64,000 nt of DNA from Maratus speciosus (GCA_963932465.1 OZ010792.1:515081100-515145099), one strand, 5' to 3'. Positions 21,580 through 33,925 are shown, counted from the first letter of the stretch. Program-made: numbers and translations. Notes: a model not told the origin generated them from the sequence alone.

Positions 21580-22917
21580 CAGGGTTCGTAAATATCATGA
21601 TATTTTCGAAAATATCAAAAATATCCGATATTTTGATATATATCCGATATTTTCGATATATATCCGATATTTTCGAAGCAGTCAACTTACCGCTGATGAT
21701 AAATGTTTTCAAGCATAATATAGATTAGAAACTAAAATATATTGCACTTAACATGAAAACTTAATCAAACAATATTCTAAAAATGCATTTTTTTTTTTCT
21801 GGTTTTTCTTTTTTTTTTTTTTACTTAGAACAAAATTGAAGATGAACTAATTGAAACAATAACAATTCGCTTTATACACTTATAAAAAAATTAAGTATAT
21901 GATTCAGTATCAAGATCAAGTATAAAAAAATCAGATACTTTTAAAACAGATACAAAAAGTTTTTTAAATTGAAAAATTTTAACATAAATGTAAGTATAAA
22001 ATATCTTATTTCGTATTTCCTAACATGTTGTAGTTTAAACTTAACTGAACCAAAACTTGAGAAAAGATTATTTTCTAATGAAGCTGTATATAACTGCCTA
22101 TTTAAATTAGTCAGTTTATCTTTCAATGGTTGTTCTGAATTAATTATGTCCCACACAACTGTTAGTTCAACATTTAAAAATAAAAGCTTCAAATCCAAAG
22201 CTTGAAAAATATATTTGTTTTCTTTTTTGGCTAAAAAAGTCACATCCAAAAGAGACAAAAGTTCTTTATCAGATTCACACAGACAATAACAGTTGAAAAT
22301 TTATTTAATTTACACTGAAATATTGCAAACTACGACTGAAAATATCAAAAATATCTTGCACAACTTCATATTTTGAAAATAAATATCAAAAATCTTGATA
22401 TTTTTTGAAAATAAATATCGGTTATATATCATAATATATATCCACTGATATATATCAACGAACGCTGGCTGTATATAAACGATTATTTAAATTACATTTT
22501 ATCTTTCAATGGCTGTTCTGAATTAACTGTCTCACATAATTATTAGTTCTACGTTTAAAAATAAAAGTTTCAAACTTAAAGTTTGGAAAAGATTTCTTTT
22601 CTTTTCCTAAAAAAGTCATTGCCAGAGGCAAAAGTTCATTATCTACACCTACAGAATGATGCAGTCAATAACAGGTAGAAATTTCATTTACACTTGCTTT
22701 GAATGTAGAAAATATAAAAAATATCTTGCTCAGTGATATTTTGAAAATAAATATAAAATATACAAAATATCAAACATCTTGATATTTTGAAAATAAATAT
22801 CAAGAATTTGAAAATATCGAAAATAGCAAAAATCTTGATATTTTAAAAATAAATATCGGATATATATCAAGATATATATCATGATATATATCCATCGATA
22901 TATATCAACGAACCCTG
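21580..22917 (-). mobile_element. hAT-derived element with exact 8-bp target duplication
   Basis: Ends CAGGGTTCGT and, inverted, CGAACCCTG are flanked by identical GTTACATC at 21572-21579 and 22918-22925. Subterminal DNA is packed with atatc/gatat repeats. The interior holds two diverged tandem copies of a ~230-bp block (about 22060-22310 and 22475-22710). The minus-strand frame 21941-22258 (105 codons) contains A-S-L-E-N-N-L-F-S-S-F-G followed by K-F-K-L-Q, which resembles the hAT C-terminal dimerisation motif (A-S-x-E-R-x-F-S-x-x-G). This supports derivation from a hAT transposase gene. An imperfect internal end (caacgaacgctgg at 22458) suggests a past internal duplication. Confidence 0.85.
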
Positions 22918-23149
22918 GTTACATCTAATATATTTTTTCAAAAATTACTTTCGAAAAAATATATTCTTTCAAATTTATTTTCGAAAAAAGAAAGTATTGT
23001 AACCTATAAACCTTTTAACATAAATCGATTTATGGAAGCTTCAAATATGCTATTCTGCTAAGTAGTTTCTGAGTTGTACTTAAAAAAAATAGTTGCATTG
23101 TAATCTGTTTTGAAACGATTAAAAATGGATTTAATATTAGGGGTTCCAA

Positions 23150-23860
23150 GCTTTAAACATGCATAATTCTTAAACTAGTTAACCGAATGAATTACTGTTT
23201 GGTATACGGTGGTAAAATTTACCGAAAAATCCAAATATGATGTCAAAATTAAATGTTAGTGTTGAAAACTTTAAAGTTTTTGTAAATGTTCATGTAGACG
23301 ACTCCCTAAGCAAAATTTAAGCATAACATTGGTTAGTGGACATTATTACTAATTGACTGGTACAAGTCACATATTTATACGGCGATTTACATTATTATGA
23401 CATAATTACTTTTTTTCCAGAACTGTAATATTTTGTTCTTGTGCAGCCATTCTATTCAGACTATCCTATAATTTCTGGCGCGTTGAAAGAAAGCAATGAA
23501 TCCAAATATGATGTCAAAACTATGTGTTAGAAGTAAAAATTTTAAAGTTTGTTACAATATCTATAAGAAAACGACTTCCTAAGAGTCAAATGTAAGTATA
23601 GCATTAGTTAGTAGACATTATTACCAGAGCCGCATCAAGGATGGTGCGAGCGATTCGCCGGCACCAGGTGCCAATCCAGATAGGCGCTTGATTGGCACCG
23701 TCAGTTATCAATACTGATACAAGGGCGATCTGTAGAAAATAAAACAATTTGTTTTTGCACCAGGTACCAAATAGAGTGACTGCGTCGCTCATTATTACTA
23801 ATCGATTGGTACCAATCATATTTTAATGCGATGCTTTGCAGCAGAATTAATAGGCATTTA
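23150..23860. repeat. Diverged direct duplication of a ~280-bp block
   Basis: The block 23230-23380 (atgatgtcaaaa ... aaagttt ... attggttagtggacattatt) recurs at 23500-23625 and continues at 23791. The second copy is interrupted by the 166-bp insertion at 23625-23790; the first is intact. Confidence 0.75.
23625..23790. mobile_element. 166-bp MITE, probably hAT, with exact 8-bp target duplication
   Basis: ATTATTAC occurs at 23617-23624 and 23791-23798. The inserted sequence begins cagagccgcatcaagg and ends gactgcgtcgctc (weak inverted similarity). The upstream paralogous block at 23330-23370 reads straight through the site without the insertion. Confidence 0.75.
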
Positions 23861-24284
23861 CCCTTCCCCTCCCCCACAATTATACACACATTTTACATAC
23901 TTACATCCATCTTATATACTTACAAACTTCTTATAACATGCATACATACATACTTACATGCAGCACCTTTTATTGGATATGCTATCATTAAAGCGTTTTA
24001 TTAACTTATTTCATGAAATACGTATTTCCTGAATTACCTGACTGAATTAAGTAAAGTGTCAAATAAGTACACTATTTGAAACTTTATCTTATTATTTCAT
24101 GAAATAACTATGGTTGTTATATAAATTAACTGAACATAAGTAGTTGAAGTCGTTAAAAAATACATTTAACATTACGGCTAGATTAGTTGAACAGAAATAA
24201 ATAAATAACATAACATAATGTAATAGTTGTGGTTATTTAATTGAATTTTAAATTGTACAACATATGATTATATATAATAATATA

Positions 24285-25200
24285 AACAAGAAAGAAAACT
24301 CATGTACCAAGCATAGATTATGAAACACTTACCAACATATTCAGGATATTGTAACGAAACTTCAACTTTTAATAAAGTGAAAGATGATATCTACGTAAAC
24401 AAATTTAGTAAATGCCTAACATATTTGAAAACCATATTTCTGCAATTAACATCTGTAGTCGGAAAGGTATCCGAATTATTTCGTGCAGCCCTGTATATGA
24501 TTTACGGAATTGTATATATACTACATAGTATGTTAAAATCTAGTTCAGTTAGAAAATTCACCTTCAGCAATTTTCGCCAACAAACGGAACTATACTCCAA
24601 GTTTTTGTACGACTCTGTATGTTTTCTACAGATTTTTATACATACCACATATTAAGCAAAAACTCATGTAAAAAACGTATAGCACAACTAAAAATGTACT
24701 TCCAGCAATTATCATTCATGGACGGCAATGTATCCATTTTATTTGATGCACTACATAATTAAAAACCACTCTTGAACAAATCACGTTCACGCCCATAGAC
24801 AGTAATTCATTTGAAATCTTTAATGTAGCACTGTATATGATCTATATAATTTATACACATGATGTGGTATGGAAAAATTTAGCTAGAAATTAAAAATGCA
24901 AACAAAAGTCGAAACCTCTCTTACACCAGTTATTTCTCACAAACAATACTGTAACCAAATTATTTTGTGTTATATCTGTAAATGATCGATAAGAGCTACG
25001 TTACTATATATTCTTACAATTAGCTTCTTGTAGTGAACCTGAGTAATGTATATGGATTTCAATGGGTTTTAATAAGAATAACATCATTAAATACGCTGAA
25101 AACGATTTCCCTCTCTAGAACATTATGTAATTGAACTTTTTTGTGCGACGCTATATGTAAATGAAAGATAAATGCTTTAAAATCCATATTTTACAGAAAA
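24285..25200. repeat. Interspersed repeat family A, copy 1
   Basis: Begins aagaaagaaaactcatg and continues attatgaaacacttaccaac, with later modules such as ctgtatatgatctatag and gtaaatgaNcgataaatgct. The same module order recurs, diverged, at 29440, 33405, 47092 and 47960. A 111-codon frame at 24320-24655 lies inside and is not conserved in the other copies, so I do not call it a gene. Confidence 0.7.
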
Positions 25201-25480
25201 GCATCTTCTAAAACACCTCATTAATGCTTGCTAATTTGAATAGGCTTGAAATACAATATCATTAAAATGCACTTCAAACGAACAATTTTTAAATTTTGAC
25301 TTTTTCGATTTTGTCGCAGTTTTTTTTTCTTTTTTAATCAAGACACTAACTTTTGAAACCGATTCCAAAAGTGAAAGTATCCTCATAAAAAAAAAAAAAA
25401 AAAAAAAAAACTGCAATCAAAATCGAAAAAGTAAAAAAAGACCTTTGTAGAGATCAACCTGGGCTATCCAACGCAAAAAG

Positions 25481-25515
<35 letters not shown>

Positions 25516-25605
25516 TGAAATGCATACGAGATATTTTAAAAGAACGCTCTCGTAGGTGTAACATTAGCTTGTGAGTGTCTTCGCGTGACTGAAGTAGCCC
25601 CTTAA
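25201..25605. other. Homopolymer-rich spacer
   Basis: Two long A runs (25388-25410 and about 25483-25511) separated by aaaatcgaaaaagt-like sequence. The flanks of the first run are partly inverted copies of each other (cttttggaa/tttgacttttt region). Confidence 0.6.
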
Positions 25606-27100
25606 CCCTTCAATGCACAGCGTAACTTAGGAGTTACATGATCTTTTTTTGCCATTTGTCGATTCCTACTGGTCTTTTGGTGAACCATTATGTGATATTT
25701 ACGTGTGATAACATGCATTTAAGGTCGTGAGTCTGTTTTTTTTCTGATTTGTTATCACGGGGAGGTTATAACATCTTATGTTGATACTGCTTGCAATGTG
25801 CTCGACTGGCGTTTTTCCTCTGTCTTTATAAGGTAGCATTATTAATTCTGCAAACTATTAAAGCGTTGTGGAAACTTAGCCTTTTCACAGTTTTCCACAT
25901 GTAAAAACCCTCATAAATGATACAGAATCACGGCCTATGGAGACCCCATGTATTCGTAAGAGACGTTAGAAAATTGGTCTTAGTCCCAGAGTTTGCCGGC
26001 AACATAAAAGTAAATAACTCCAACACGATCGATCTTACGAAGGTGACACTTTAGAACAGCGTGGACAAAAAGATGGCCACCTGGGTTCCACTTTGTGACA
26101 CCGAAATATGCGAGTAAGTGCTTTTCGACATTGCATACTTTGACAGGAGAGTTTCGTGTGCAAAATGTGGGTAGGGCCTGGCCTAGCCATTAGAAGGTCA
26201 GCTGTCAAAGGGATTTTGATAGGCGAACCAATGCCAGTGGAGGTTGGGGACTAGCATTGTTTTCCAGAGAGAAATTAAGGATATATACGAGATCTCTGAG
26301 GAGATCAGAAGGATTAGAAGAGTTAGTTAGCGAAGTCTTAAAGACTCTCTAACTCGAAGGAGGTTCTTTAACCTGGGAGAGAGAAACTTTCTCTCTAGGC
26401 TTTTTTACGGAACTTATTTTGTCGGAGAGGTCGCTCCGAGGGGCAGACGGGATTGTTTTCTCAACGGCAACAAAGCCGATCAGTTGGGTTTCAGCTGGGT
26501 TTGTCAGCGGAGAAGCGGATCGAACGGGTGATTGCTAGTCAGCACTTCTAAAGAACATTATTTATTTTGAAGGAGCCATAGTGTTTTACAGAGACTCTTT
26601 AAATACCTAATCTGGACTCTGATTTATTATTCTGTCAAGAACTTTTATTAGATTCTCCTACCTCACTGAATCTTCATTTTATCAAATTACCTTCTTAAGC
26701 ATTTTGTTGTGTCAGTGTTGACATTGCATTTAGCCAAGAGTTCTTGTGGTTTTACGAGAATAAAACCTTCAATTTTCATCTTACTAAAATCTTTGTCATC
26801 ACGCCTCTGAGGAGATCACGTCACGCTACCGCCCTCATCTGAGGTCCCCACAGCATTATAAAAATTATTATATCGTTGGATAGTTGTTATTGTGCTGTGT
26901 AAACACTTCAAGGTAAGTATATAATTTAAAATTATCATTTTTTGAGCATTTTTTTGTTATGTAACTTAGGAGTGATATTATGACATTATGTCCAACATAA
27001 ACGTAAATTATTTTTTCACTATTTTTCTAGTGGATCATTAACAAAAACAGACTCAAATATAATGTTTTCCGAACAAAATAAAAAATCATGCCTTAAAGGG
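25606..27100. mobile_element. piggyBac-like TTAA element interrupted by an LTR
   Basis: CCCTTCAATGCA after TTAA (25602-25605) and, inverted, TGCCTTAAAGGG before TTAA (27101-27104) form the ends. TTAA targets and CCCTTT-type ends match piggyBac-group MITEs, and shorter examples occur at 46276 and 57656. The module gtaacttaggagt occurs near both ends. No transposase. The LTR-like block at 25867-26852 lies inside it. Confidence 0.65.
25867..26852 (+). mobile_element. Solo-LTR-like block, probably Gypsy type
   Basis: This GC-richer block stands out from its flanks. It has a promoter-like gatatatacgag near 26280, repeated purine-rich modules, a poly-A signal context (gagaataaaacc near 26758) and a terminus gaggtccccaca at 26852. 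The left limit is uncertain: TGTGGAAAC at 25867 gives TGTGG...CCACA ends with imperfect flanks (gcgt/gcat), while TGTGACACC near 26096 is an alternative. No internal retroviral-type genes adjoin it. Confidence 0.6.
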
Positions 27101-27189
27101 TTAAGCCTTGAAAACAAAAGTTCAAAATTTGATTTTGAAATAGTACATTCGAAAAAGAAGTTCCTGTTGAACATACTACTAATAATGTA

Positions 27190-28319
27190 CAATCGTGGAA
27201 AAAAAAGTGAACACTATAACTTCTCAACTAATTACAGTAGAAGAAAGGTACTGGTACCAATCATCAATTGGTAATAAAGTCTACATTTAAACGATGTACA
27301 TAAATTTTGCTCAGGGGCCCATCTATAAATCAAAACCAGACCAAATTTTGTTTTTTTAATGGCAACACCCAGTTTTGACACTATATTTTAAATCTTCGGT
27401 TCAAATTATGCCTAAAAACGAAATTTCCAGTCATTTAAAGGACGTAAGTTTTTGAATTATAAAAATTCACAATTTAGAACTTCTAATGTTAAATTACACT
27501 TTCATATTTTTATTAATATCTTTTGAAATTACAATCCTAATGCGATAATTTTGTGTGTGGTTATAATAGTAAAAAATCCAAACACAAATACATTGAACTT
27601 GTAATTTTTAAAGTTTTATAATAATAATTGTGAATTATGAAATTAATATTCGAAAAAAATATGAATTGCAACCTACTATAGATTTGTATTTATTATGCCC
27701 TGCTTTATGCGAATTCTCAATTCAAAGTAGTTTTCGAATTATCATTAAAAAACGGCAAAATGATGGTTTAAAACTGATTTTAAAAATGATGGTTTTGACC
27801 GTCTATGATGAGCAGAAAAGCATAATTTGAAAAAATACTTATTTTACTCATTTTATTGAAACATTTGGGCTGGCAATAGTCGAAACATATTAAGCGATGG
27901 TCATATGATGGTGAAATTGTCATATTGGCAAGAAATGATACATTAGTGGAAGTGACATGGTCATTGTATAGCATTTCAACAATCGAGTACCGAACTTCAA
28001 TTCAGATACAACCCTAAAATAGGTTCATTTTAAAATAATTAATTTCTCGGAAACTAATCGTCCGAATTTCATGAAAATTTGGATTTAGGCTAATTGAACG
28101 GTGTAGAATTTATTTATGGTGTTAAACTTGTTGGTACTGCTTAAAAAAAAAAAAAAAGTTTGGGTTCGTTTTGATATATAGATGTCCCTCTAAACAATCC
28201 CTCTAATACATCATTTAAATGTAGGCATTTATTTCCAATCGCTTGGTACCTGTAACTTTCTACTACGATAATTTGTTGCACATTTAGCAGGGGGTGTTAA
28301 CTTTCTTTTTCCACGACTG
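27190..28319. mobile_element. Non-autonomous Tc1-like element, family B copy 1
   Basis: Flanked by TA on both sides. Ends caatcgtggaaaaaaaagt and, inverted, ctttttccacgactg lead into long terminal inverted repeats of well over 100 bp (modules ggtaccaatca, aataaagtctac, gggNccat). The interior matches the element at 30180-31236 in opposite orientation, for example aaaaacggcaaaatgatggt at 27750 against its complement at 30640. No transposase frame. Confidence 0.85.
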
Positions 28320-28337
28320 TACTTCCGTGCACAAATA

Positions 28338-29133
28338 CAGTGAAACCTCCCTGTGCGACCACCTTCATTAAGCGACCACCTCCCTAACGACCATTTTTTT
28401 CATGGAACGAAATTTATTCCCATAAAGCTCAATACTAATTTTACCTCCATTCAGAGACCATCCCAGTTGAACTCCCTCCATGAGCGACACATTTCTTTGA
28501 AGGAAATGAAACAAATTCCGTTTTTTCCTGGTCGCTTGAAGAAGGTTTTATTAGAAAAATAATTCCGGAGAACGCATTTTTCATCAAACTTCTAAACTAA
28601 GTTTAGAATTTTTTTTATTCCGGTAACTTTTAAGTGTTTAAACCCCTTTGTGCCTTTTTGGGTAATGAATTTAACTCTGATGACAAATTAAGAATGACGG
28701 TCAATAAACTCACCTGCCCTATTCTGTCAGGAAACTCTGAAAGGCAAAGATACATTAATGAAATCGTCATTATTTGTTTCCATCAAAAAAAAAAAAAAAA
28801 AAAAAATGCATTTATTTATTGAACTTTGAAAGGATTTGCAAATAAAAGTTATAAAAGATAAAACCGTAAAATCAAAGAAGACGTCAATGTATTAATTTTT
28901 TAAACTCTATAGCAATTATCTTATATAATTAACTTATGTAAGTAACTTTTGTTTTGATGCTTAAATTTTCATATATTTTCCTAATGTGAAAAATAAGTTT
29001 TAGTATCCTTAATTGTTACCTTTTCTCAACAATTAAAATCTAGATTTAAACATGACCTCCATTAAGAGACCACCTCTTGGAGCGATCCATTTTTATTGAA
29101 ACGGAACGTGGTCGGTTTAGGGAGGTTTTACTG
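28338..29133. mobile_element. TA-flanked MITE, family C copy 1
   Basis: CAGTGAAACCTCCCT at the left and, inverted, AGGGAGGTTTTACTG at the right are flanked by TA. Subterminal modules gcgaccacc and ggtcg repeat. An inverted second copy of the same family is at 39094-40032. It lies only 17 bp from the preceding Tc1-like element. The A run at 28785-28806 is inside it. Confidence 0.85.
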
Positions 29134-29549
29134 TATCTGAAAAAAAAAAAGCTTTTGTAAAACAAACAGTATATCTGATAATGAAATCACAATCGTAAAA
29201 TATAAAATCACATTTCCAAAAAAAAAAATGTTACCACATAAAACTGTCAGGAAAGATTTGAAATATTGAAATTTTTTTATTCTTTCATTTGTTTGGTAGA
29301 GAACAATGCGCATGTTTGAACCATTGATTATTTCTTTTCACAATAAACTCCCATTATGCTATTTGAAGTTTATGCGCTGCATTTAGATTAGAAATTAAAT
29401 ATTATAATCATATTGTGTGCGTTTGAGCGAGTGAAAGTTTTAGCTAAGCTAGTTATTATAAGCAAGATCGTAAAATCATGCGTTAAGCATAGATATGAAA
29501 CACTTTCTAACACATTTTGAATACTATAATAACAATTGACAGATTAAGT

Positions 29550-29895
29550 AAAATAATGCTATAAAAAGTGATAAAATATCTTTATTAAGATTGACGATCG
29601 TTTCGTCGCATCAACGGCGACATTTTCAAAATCATTCACGATAGAAAATATTTTCACATAATTTAAAAAACATTAAACATAGTAAACAATGTCACGAGAC
29701 ATGATGCATAATGAAAAACATTTCAAACATAAAATTAAATTAGCTATTTGTGAGCGTGGATTAATTTTCATATAATTTAACAAAACAATAACATGGCACA
29801 AACACAACGTCGCGAGACAACATGCATAATGAAAAGCATTGCAAAACATACAATAAAAATACATAAAATAAAAATTACTATACATGTTTTTATAA
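29550..29895. mobile_element. Short insertion with a Penelope-terminal-like motif
   Basis: The text atctttattaagattgac, then cgtttcgtcgcatcaacgg and cgacattttcaaaatc resembles the terminal motif of the Penelope-like element at 36781. A ~115-bp module (gagacatgatgcataatgaaaa) is repeated at 29695 and 29813. The flanking host sequence aacaattgacag occurs on both sides (29530 and 29894), like a target duplication. Confidence 0.45.
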
Positions 29896-30007
29896 CAATT
29901 GACAGTTTAATAAAGTACAAAAGGTTGTTTAAATAAACAATTTGTAAAACACATAACACATTTGAAAACTTAATTTCATCAATTTCCATCTGAAAACAAA
30001 AAAAAAA

Positions 30008-30049
<42 letters not shown>

Positions 30050-30179
30050 CTCCAGCTTTCTAGATGCATTATAGATTTATCACATAGTACATAGTATGCT
30101 GAAATTTAGTTCAATTAGAAAACGCATATCACAGTTGAAAATTCCCCATCAGCCATTTCCATCAATAAACGCAAATGTA

Positions 30180-31236
30180 CAGTCGTGGAAAAAAAAAAAG
30201 TAAACACCCCCTACTAACTCCTCAACAAATTATCGTAGAAGAAAGTTACTGGTACCAAACGATTGGAAATAAAGTCTACTTTTAAACCATGTATATAAAA
30301 TTTGCTTAGGGGGCCATATACTTATTAAAACGAACCATAAGTTTGATTTTTTTTCAATAGCAGTGCACAATTCTGACAGCATAAATGAACTCTAAACCCT
30401 TCAATTAGCCTAAAAGCAAATTTTTATGCAATTCGTACGATAAGTTACCGAGAAATTAATTATTTTAAAACGAGCGTATTTTAGGGGCTGTATCCAAATT
30501 AAAGTTTGGAATTCGATTGTTAACTGAGAGAGCCCCCATCTTGATCAAGGCACTTTAAGAAGTCAATGAAGCCTGCTAGATTCAGGACAGCAGAAGAATT
30601 TTCAAAATATCTAGTCACTTCTATTATAGACGGCCCCTTAAACCATCATTTTGCCGTTTTTTAAGCATAATTTGAAAACTACTTGGAAGAAAAATGTGAA
30701 ATTTTGGATTTCCATAAAGCAGGACTTAATAAATCTAAATCCATCAAAAAGACTGTAGGTTGCAATTCATAATTTTTTCGAATATTAATTTCATAATTCA
30801 TATCATAAAATTATAAAAATTGCAAATTCAGCTTATTTGTGTTTGGGTATATTAGTATTATTGCTATAGAAAAAATTAGCACATTAGGAGCGTAATTTCT
30901 GGAGATATAAAGAAAAATATGAAAATGTAATTTAACATTAGAAGCACTCAATTTTGAATGTTTATAATTCAAAAACTTATCATTCAAATGACTTGAAATT
31001 CCGTGTCTAGGCATAGTTTGAACCGAAGATTTGAAATATCTCGTTAAAATTAGGTATTGACATTGAAAAAAATGAAGTTTGGATTCGTTTTAATATGTAG
31101 ATGGCCCCCTAAACAAATTTTATATACATTATTTAAAGTAGACTTTATTTCCAATCATTCAGTACCAGTAACTTTCTTCTACGATAATTTGTTGAGGAGT
31201 TAGTAGGGGGTGTTTACTTTTTTTTTTCCACGACTG
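30180..31236. mobile_element. Non-autonomous Tc1-like element, family B copy 2
   Basis: TA-flanked, with ends cagtcgtggaaaaaaaaa and, inverted, ttttttttccacgactg. Terminal inverted repeats extend at least 130 bp (actaactcctcaacaaatta, atcgtagaagaaagttactg, aaatttgcttagggggcc and their complements). It is 1057 bp with no transposase. Its interior is the inverse of the element at 27190. Confidence 0.9.
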
Positions 31237-31439
31237 TACTTCAGATGTTTTGTGCAGTCCTGATATGATCGGTAGAATTTAAATATGCAAAAGAAAAAGT
31301 TTAATTTAAAAACACGTACCAGAACAGATAACACACTGCTTCCAGCAATTATTGTTTATAGGGAGTATAACCGAATTATTTTGTGTGTCCCTGTATATCA
31401 ATGATCAATGATATGCAGATCATATTATATAGTATATAT

Positions 31440-32601
31440 GGGGCATTCTCACAATCTTTTGACTTTCATGTCCCTGAATAATAATTTTTATTTTAATACA
31501 CTTTTTTGTGTGTTTTTAGTTTATATAATGGGGGACATCCCATTGCATGATTGCACAACAATATTAACGAGATAAATAAGTTTTGGACGATGTTGGGGGT
31601 CCAAACACCTGGGAAACTCCTATACCGTCCCGTGTCCCTGATGCTGATTTTTAAGTTTGGAGCTGTCTCGATAAAACTGTTTCAATAAAAATAATTCGAT
31701 GTAATTTTTTTTTTTTAAAACTGGAACTACTGTTTTATATAAATATGTAGCTAAAAATTAACCTGCACACATTTTTAGGGTTGTTATTATTTTTAAACTC
31801 TGTCCCTGTGTTTTAGATTCCTTACTATCCCTCTTCTAAAATTATACAGAAAATCATTTCTTATGCAGCCACAGAATTTTTTTCAAGTTTTTTCTCATGC
31901 AGAAGTATGCTAGAGAAATAATGTCTAAAATTCTTTGGCAGGAAATTTACAGTAGAATTTAAATCAGCATTTAAATATCAATTTCAAGCATCGTGGCTTT
32001 ATTGGTAAGTCTCACCGTCCCCAAGATTTATTCCTGCACTTTTCGAGGTAAATAAAAAAAAAAAAAATAATAATAATCCAATGTTAACAACTGTTTCTAA
32101 AAATTAATGAACATTGTGGTAATGAACTATCACTTAGTCTTAACATGATTTTCCTAAAAATAGGTGGTAATTTTCCTTACCGTTCCATCCTTACCGTCCC
32201 TTTTTTTGCCATTTCGTCCCTTTTTTCCAATACCATACCCTTTTTTTACCTTACCGTCCGTTCTTTAACACCCCTTTAAGACAATGTTATACAAAAATTC
32301 TGTATTAAAAGTACTACATTGTTATTATTTCTTATTTGAATGCCCTGTGGGTACTATGCAAATTCATTATAAGTAAAAATTTAGAAGAAAATAAAAAGTT
32401 ATAGGGGTAAAATGGTAAGGAAAATTTAAACTCACAAGTTTAACTTAAACCTCAGTTAAATGAAAAAATTTTCGCTGCTGACCATTTTTTCTTTATTTTG
32501 AAACATTAAGGCATTCGTCTATCAGATTAAAATGTTATTTTAGCAAGTTTAATTTTGTCAGATTTTTTTCCCCAAAAGTCAAAAGATTGTGAGAATGCCC
32601 C
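31440..32601. mobile_element. 1.16-kb element with perfect 27-bp terminal inverted repeats
   Basis: GGGGCATTCTCACAATCTTT at the left is repeated exactly in inverse at the right end, and the 27-bp match continues through TGACTTT. ATAT lies on both sides, so the repeat could be counted as longer or ATAT may be the target duplication. The interior is AT-rich with repeated accgtccc modules and no coding frame. Superfamily unknown. Confidence 0.8.
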
Positions 32602-33058
32602 ATATCTTGCAATGCACCTCAGAGATATATATTAATTCCCATATGTAACATGAATAAAATAGACCGCAAACGATTTCTCCCCATAGATCGTAATGTAATG
32701 GAATTCTTTTGAGTGTCCCTGTAAATGAACGATGAATGCTATCCACACCGTATTCTATAGTAAGCATCTGGTAGTGTACTTCCAGAGTGATATATAAATT
32801 TCAATGAGTTTGTAATTGTGAAACATTACTGAAAACCATCGCAAATGATTTTTCCCGGTATTCTTTTGAATGTCGCTGTAAAGGAACTGTAATTGCTACA
32901 TGCTTCATTTTCAATACCGAACATGCCATAGGGAATATCAATAACATATATCAATTTCATGGCGATCCGCCTATATTTATGAAGAGTTAGAGCACGGACA
33001 GACAGACGGACAAACCGAAGTCCTAAACACTTTTCAACTATATTGGAAAGTGTTAATC

Positions 33059-33274
33059 CGGGAGGAGACGCGTGGGGTATGACATACCCCGGGTGCGTAC
33101 GGTTTTTACAATTGTCACCACTATTTTTCGAAGAATAATCTTCAACTTACTTTATCGCATAATTTGTAACAATTGGCTCCCACTAAATAAGGTGACGATT
33201 ATTATTTGCCCATATTGGTGACAAACCGAAAACCGTTGTTCATACCCTGTTTACGCGCGACTTCCCCCGGAAAC
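33059..33274. mobile_element. 216-bp hairpin-type MITE
   Basis: The left arm gggaggagacgcgtggggta and the following cggtttttacaattgtcacc pair with the right-side ggtgacaaaccgaaaaccg, then cataccctgtttacgcgcga and cttccccc. The arms are imperfect. It sits directly after the end of the family A repeat. Confidence 0.6.
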
Positions 33275-33404
33275 ATGCAAATCATATAAATACCCTATTT
33301 AATTACGCATTATAGTATATATTATTAGTAATTTCTTAGTCTCAGAAGTAGTGGATGCGAAAAATGCATACGGAAATTATTACTACAGGGCAGGTTTCTA
33401 GTTA

Positions 33405-33925
33405 TTAAAACAAGAAAGAAAAATCCTGCGTCAAGTATAACTTATGAAACATTTTCCAAGACCCAGAATACTTATAACAAAAGTTCAATAAAAGTTTAAT
33501 AAGGTAAAAAAGATACCTAAGTAAGCACTTTAGAAAACGTAACGTAACATTTAGGAACCAGATTTCCACAATTACCGCCCATAGCCAGAAAGGTACTCCA
33601 ATAATTTTGTACAACTCTGTATATGATCTATAGATTTGTACAGATTCTACACAGTATACAAAAATTTAGTTCAAGAAAATGCGTAGCACAGTTGAAAATT
33701 CACCTTCAGTAATTTCTATCAATACAGGGAAATGTACTTGAATTCTTTTGTACAGCCCTGTTTATTAGATACAGATTTTTATACACGCCACATCTTAGGC
33801 TAAAATGTAATTCAGGCAAAAACGTGCTTCAAACAACTGAAATCACATTTCCAGGAATTAATATTCATAGGCGACCATGCACCAGTACTTCTTTGTATAG
33901 CCCTGTATATGATTCTAATTAGATG
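33405..33925. repeat. Interspersed repeat family A, copy 3
   Basis: Begins aaacaagaaagaaaaatcc and shares attatgaaacatttNccaa, ctctgtatatgatctatag and gtacagccctgt modules with copies at 24285 and 29440. Sequence from 33926 to 34240 shows nothing recognisable. Confidence 0.65.

Larger units (their letters stand above)
21180..23886. mobile_element. Diverged third copy of the CAGTCGtGGAAA Tc1-like family (tentative)
   Basis: After a TA, cagtcgcgaaagaaaaaaa at 21180 and the following ~90 bp resemble the terminal repeat of the elements at 27190 and 30180 (shared actaactc, atcgta, aactggNa). At 23790-23886 the inverse end (ggtaccaatca ... tacccttcccctcccccac) is weakly matched. Two hAT insertions lie inside. 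The right end is poorly conserved, so the limits are approximate. Confidence 0.4.
29440..33056. repeat. Interspersed repeat family A, copy 2, split by three insertions
   Basis: Family A modules appear at 29440-29560, 30055-30175, 31240-31439 and 32602-33056, in the same order as in the copy at 24285. The last ends gttagagcacggacagac and ttggaaagtgttaa. The gaps between them are the insertions listed at 29550, 30180 and 31440. A long T run (about 40) lies at 30008-30049. Confidence 0.7.

Noticed and set aside
24320..24655. 111-codon plus-strand frame
   Set aside because: Lies within interspersed repeat family A; the frame is not kept in the other copies and shows no domain.
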